In this document: one piece after another, positions 63,190-64,000 of the stretch
How positions within the stretch are numbered: position 1 is the first letter of the stretch
How the letters are laid out: every line of letters starts with the position of its first letter
Origin: Candidatus Thiomargarita nelsonii
Lineage (GTDB): Bacteria; Pseudomonadota; Gammaproteobacteria; Beggiatoales; Beggiatoaceae
Direction of reading: 5' to 3'
Assembly: GCA_000785145.2 (NCBI GenBank)
Contig: JSZA02000015.1
Location: forward strand, 22,305-86,304
Length of the DNA stretch: 64,000 nucleotides
Program-made: the position numbers and the translations under genes
Notes under the pieces: model-generated
Told to the model about the DNA's origin: nothing
Seen by the model: only the letters and a program-made list of their open reading frames with translations
Databases searched by the model: none

Positions 63190-63678
63190 TCATCCAACCA
63201 CCGCCGTAGGGTAACGTTTCTGGATGATTTTCAATCCATTTACAGAATTACCATTTCCAAAGTAGTCAAAAAGTTTCTTTTTTCCAAGACGCCTATCCGC
63301 AGCTTTCAGTATTTCTGTGAGTCCAAACTTATCATTTTCAAATTTTTTATTCAGTAAATTTTCTAAAGGCGTATCAATGTACTCTCTAATTAACGCTGAA
63401 ATGTCAGATACTATATAAATACATCCACGCATTACTCCCTCAATTTCGATTAAATGAGTAGTACTTAAATTTTCCTCATTCCATGAAGTACTAGGATTTA
63501 GAAACTGTTTTGGAAAGTCCCATATATTTTGTTTCTCAAGAGTTACCCAGTATCGCCCAGCATAAATTTGTCCATAATCACAACCGTCTCTGAATGCAGT
63601 ACAGTGAATTTGAAGTTTTAACTTTGGATCAAAAAGTTGGTAAATCCTTGATTGAAGTTTACTCCAACGTTTTCTCAT
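63190..63678 (-). CDS. hypothetical protein (SF0329-like?)
   Basis: The 162-residue protein starts MRKRWSKLQSRIYQLFDPK and contains QIHCTAFRDGCDYGQIYAGR, YWVTLEKQNIWDFPKQFL and ISALIREYIDTPLENLL. I recall a family of small proteins with WSKLQ...LFDP...YWVTL, annotated SF0329, of unknown function. It starts just after the zinc-ribbon gene's stop on the same strand, so they formed an operon. Confidence 0.6.
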   Translation of the reverse strand: MRKRWSKLQSRIYQLFDPKLKLQIHCTAFRDGCDYGQIYAGRYWVTLEKQNIWDFPKQFLNPSTSWNEENLSTTHLIEIEGVMRGCIYIVSDISALIREYIDTPLENLLNKKFENDKFGLTEILKAADRRLGKKKLFDYFGNGNSVNGLKIIQKRYPTAVVG

Positions 63679-63928
63679 TCATTTTTTCCTTTTTTTAACT
63701 TGCCGTTTGGGTGGCCCCTTGAAAAATGCTTCATTGGGGTGCGGTTCCTTCGTGGCCATCTCCTCCATATGTTTTTTTTGCAGAGCCTTTTCATCACGTA
63801 TTTTCTTTCTACATGCATAACATCTAACTGCATGGGAGTTAATATTTCCTTTTGCTACCTCATACCACCATTTTTGCTGCTTTGCTGTCCATATTTCTTT
63901 CGATCCACAATCATGGCATGTATACGGT
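63679..63928 (-). pseudogene. zinc-ribbon protein gene cut by an element
   Basis: The frame reads TCHDCGSKEIWTAKQQKWWY, EVAKGNINSHAVRCYACRKK and ends FFKGPPKRQVKKRKK at 63679. Two CxxC pairs form a zinc ribbon of the probable zinc-ribbon family with TAxxQxWWYE. The expected start lies beyond a CAATGCCA element at 63929, which brings a stop directly before PYTCHDC. Function unknown. Confidence 0.7.
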
Positions 63929-64000
63929 CAATGCCACCTTCGTTAAGGTATTCAGGAGTCCAAACTTTAGTTTGGGAGAGCCGACGCCCAAGATAAATCT
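63918..64000. mobile_element. miniature element, CAATGCCA family, copy 6 (runs off the window)
   Basis: The left end CAATGCCACCTTCGTTAAGG starts at 63929 and matches the end of copies 1 and 2. The preceding ATGTATACGGT (63918-63928) should be one copy of its 11-bp target duplication. The interior holds ggagtccaaactttagtttg and the start of an AAGATAAATCT palindrome, a different load from other copies. Confidence 0.7.

Noticed and set aside
1..64000. tRNA or rRNA genes
   Set aside because: No cloverleaf-like segment ending in the usual GGTTCGAATCC-type arm and no rRNA sequence was recognised by eye; a covariance search was not possible.

Overview
The window looks like a chromosomal piece of a large filamentous sulfur bacterium of the Beggiatoaceae (Gammaproteobacteria, Thiotrichales). 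Housekeeping genes are gammaproteobacterial in type (polA, nlpD-rpoS order, prfB with its frameshift site, minCDE, rlmB, dusB, prmA). The intergenic space is crowded with short palindromic repeats and decayed genes. A TAACTGA heptamer array, a repeat reported from Beggiatoaceae genomes, abuts the rpoS start codon. The assignment is inference from these traits; no rRNA or tRNA gene was recognised.

Layout. 1-1.9 kb: 3' part of polA. 1.9-4.6 kb: repeats, molybdopterin-oxidoreductase debris and broken or small genes. 4.8-7.1 kb: a cytosine methyltransferase with a probable restriction enzyme. 7.4-9.3 kb: a lytic transglycosylase with a premature stop and an LprI-like exported protein. 10.2-13.0 kb: ppdK. 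13.1-17.1 kb: toxin-antitoxin relic, DUF423 protein, TerB-like protein, Fic protein and a broken propeller/C13-peptidase gene. 17.2-22.7 kb: rpoS, LysM lipoprotein, acyl-CoA synthetase, prfB. 22.8-27.2 kb: minD-minE, an IscB-type element relic, then minC-minD-minE. 27.3-34.0 kb: flippase-like protein, an ATPase/TOPRIM-like pair, rlmB, yefM-yoeB, dusB, a metallophosphatase. 34.1-37.2 kb: a five-gene Mrp-type antiporter operon. 38.0-40.7 kb: a secreted amidohydrolase fused to an agmatine-deiminase-like domain. 41-48.1 kb: nested miniature elements, a zinc-ribbon/HTH antitoxin-like protein, a coiled-coil lectin and its broken paralogue, and a metal-ATPase locus split by an insertion sequence. 48.2-53.2 kb: nuclease-like protein, metallophosphatase, DUF2269 protein, SDR/DoxX-like protein, prmA. 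53.5-56.4 kb: a four-module LRR protein followed by a truncated second prmA. 56.5-58.6 kb: a convergent restriction-modification pair. 58.7-64 kb: wrecks of a CHAT-TPR gene, an ATPase/RloB (AbiL-like) defence pair and a zinc-ribbon gene.

The most striking structure is the population of non-coding miniature elements. One family has ends CAATGCCA...TGGCATTG and 11-bp target duplications in four clean cases, with a different repeat palindrome inside each copy. Others duplicate CTAG or a 5-bp target. Several sit inside recognisable reading frames, so the empty site can be reconstructed. Together with the IS copy, the IscB relic, gene duplications (minDE, prmA, lectin, nuclease-like gene) and many single in-frame stops, they show a genome shaped by mobile-element load, with defence genes decaying alongside working core genes.
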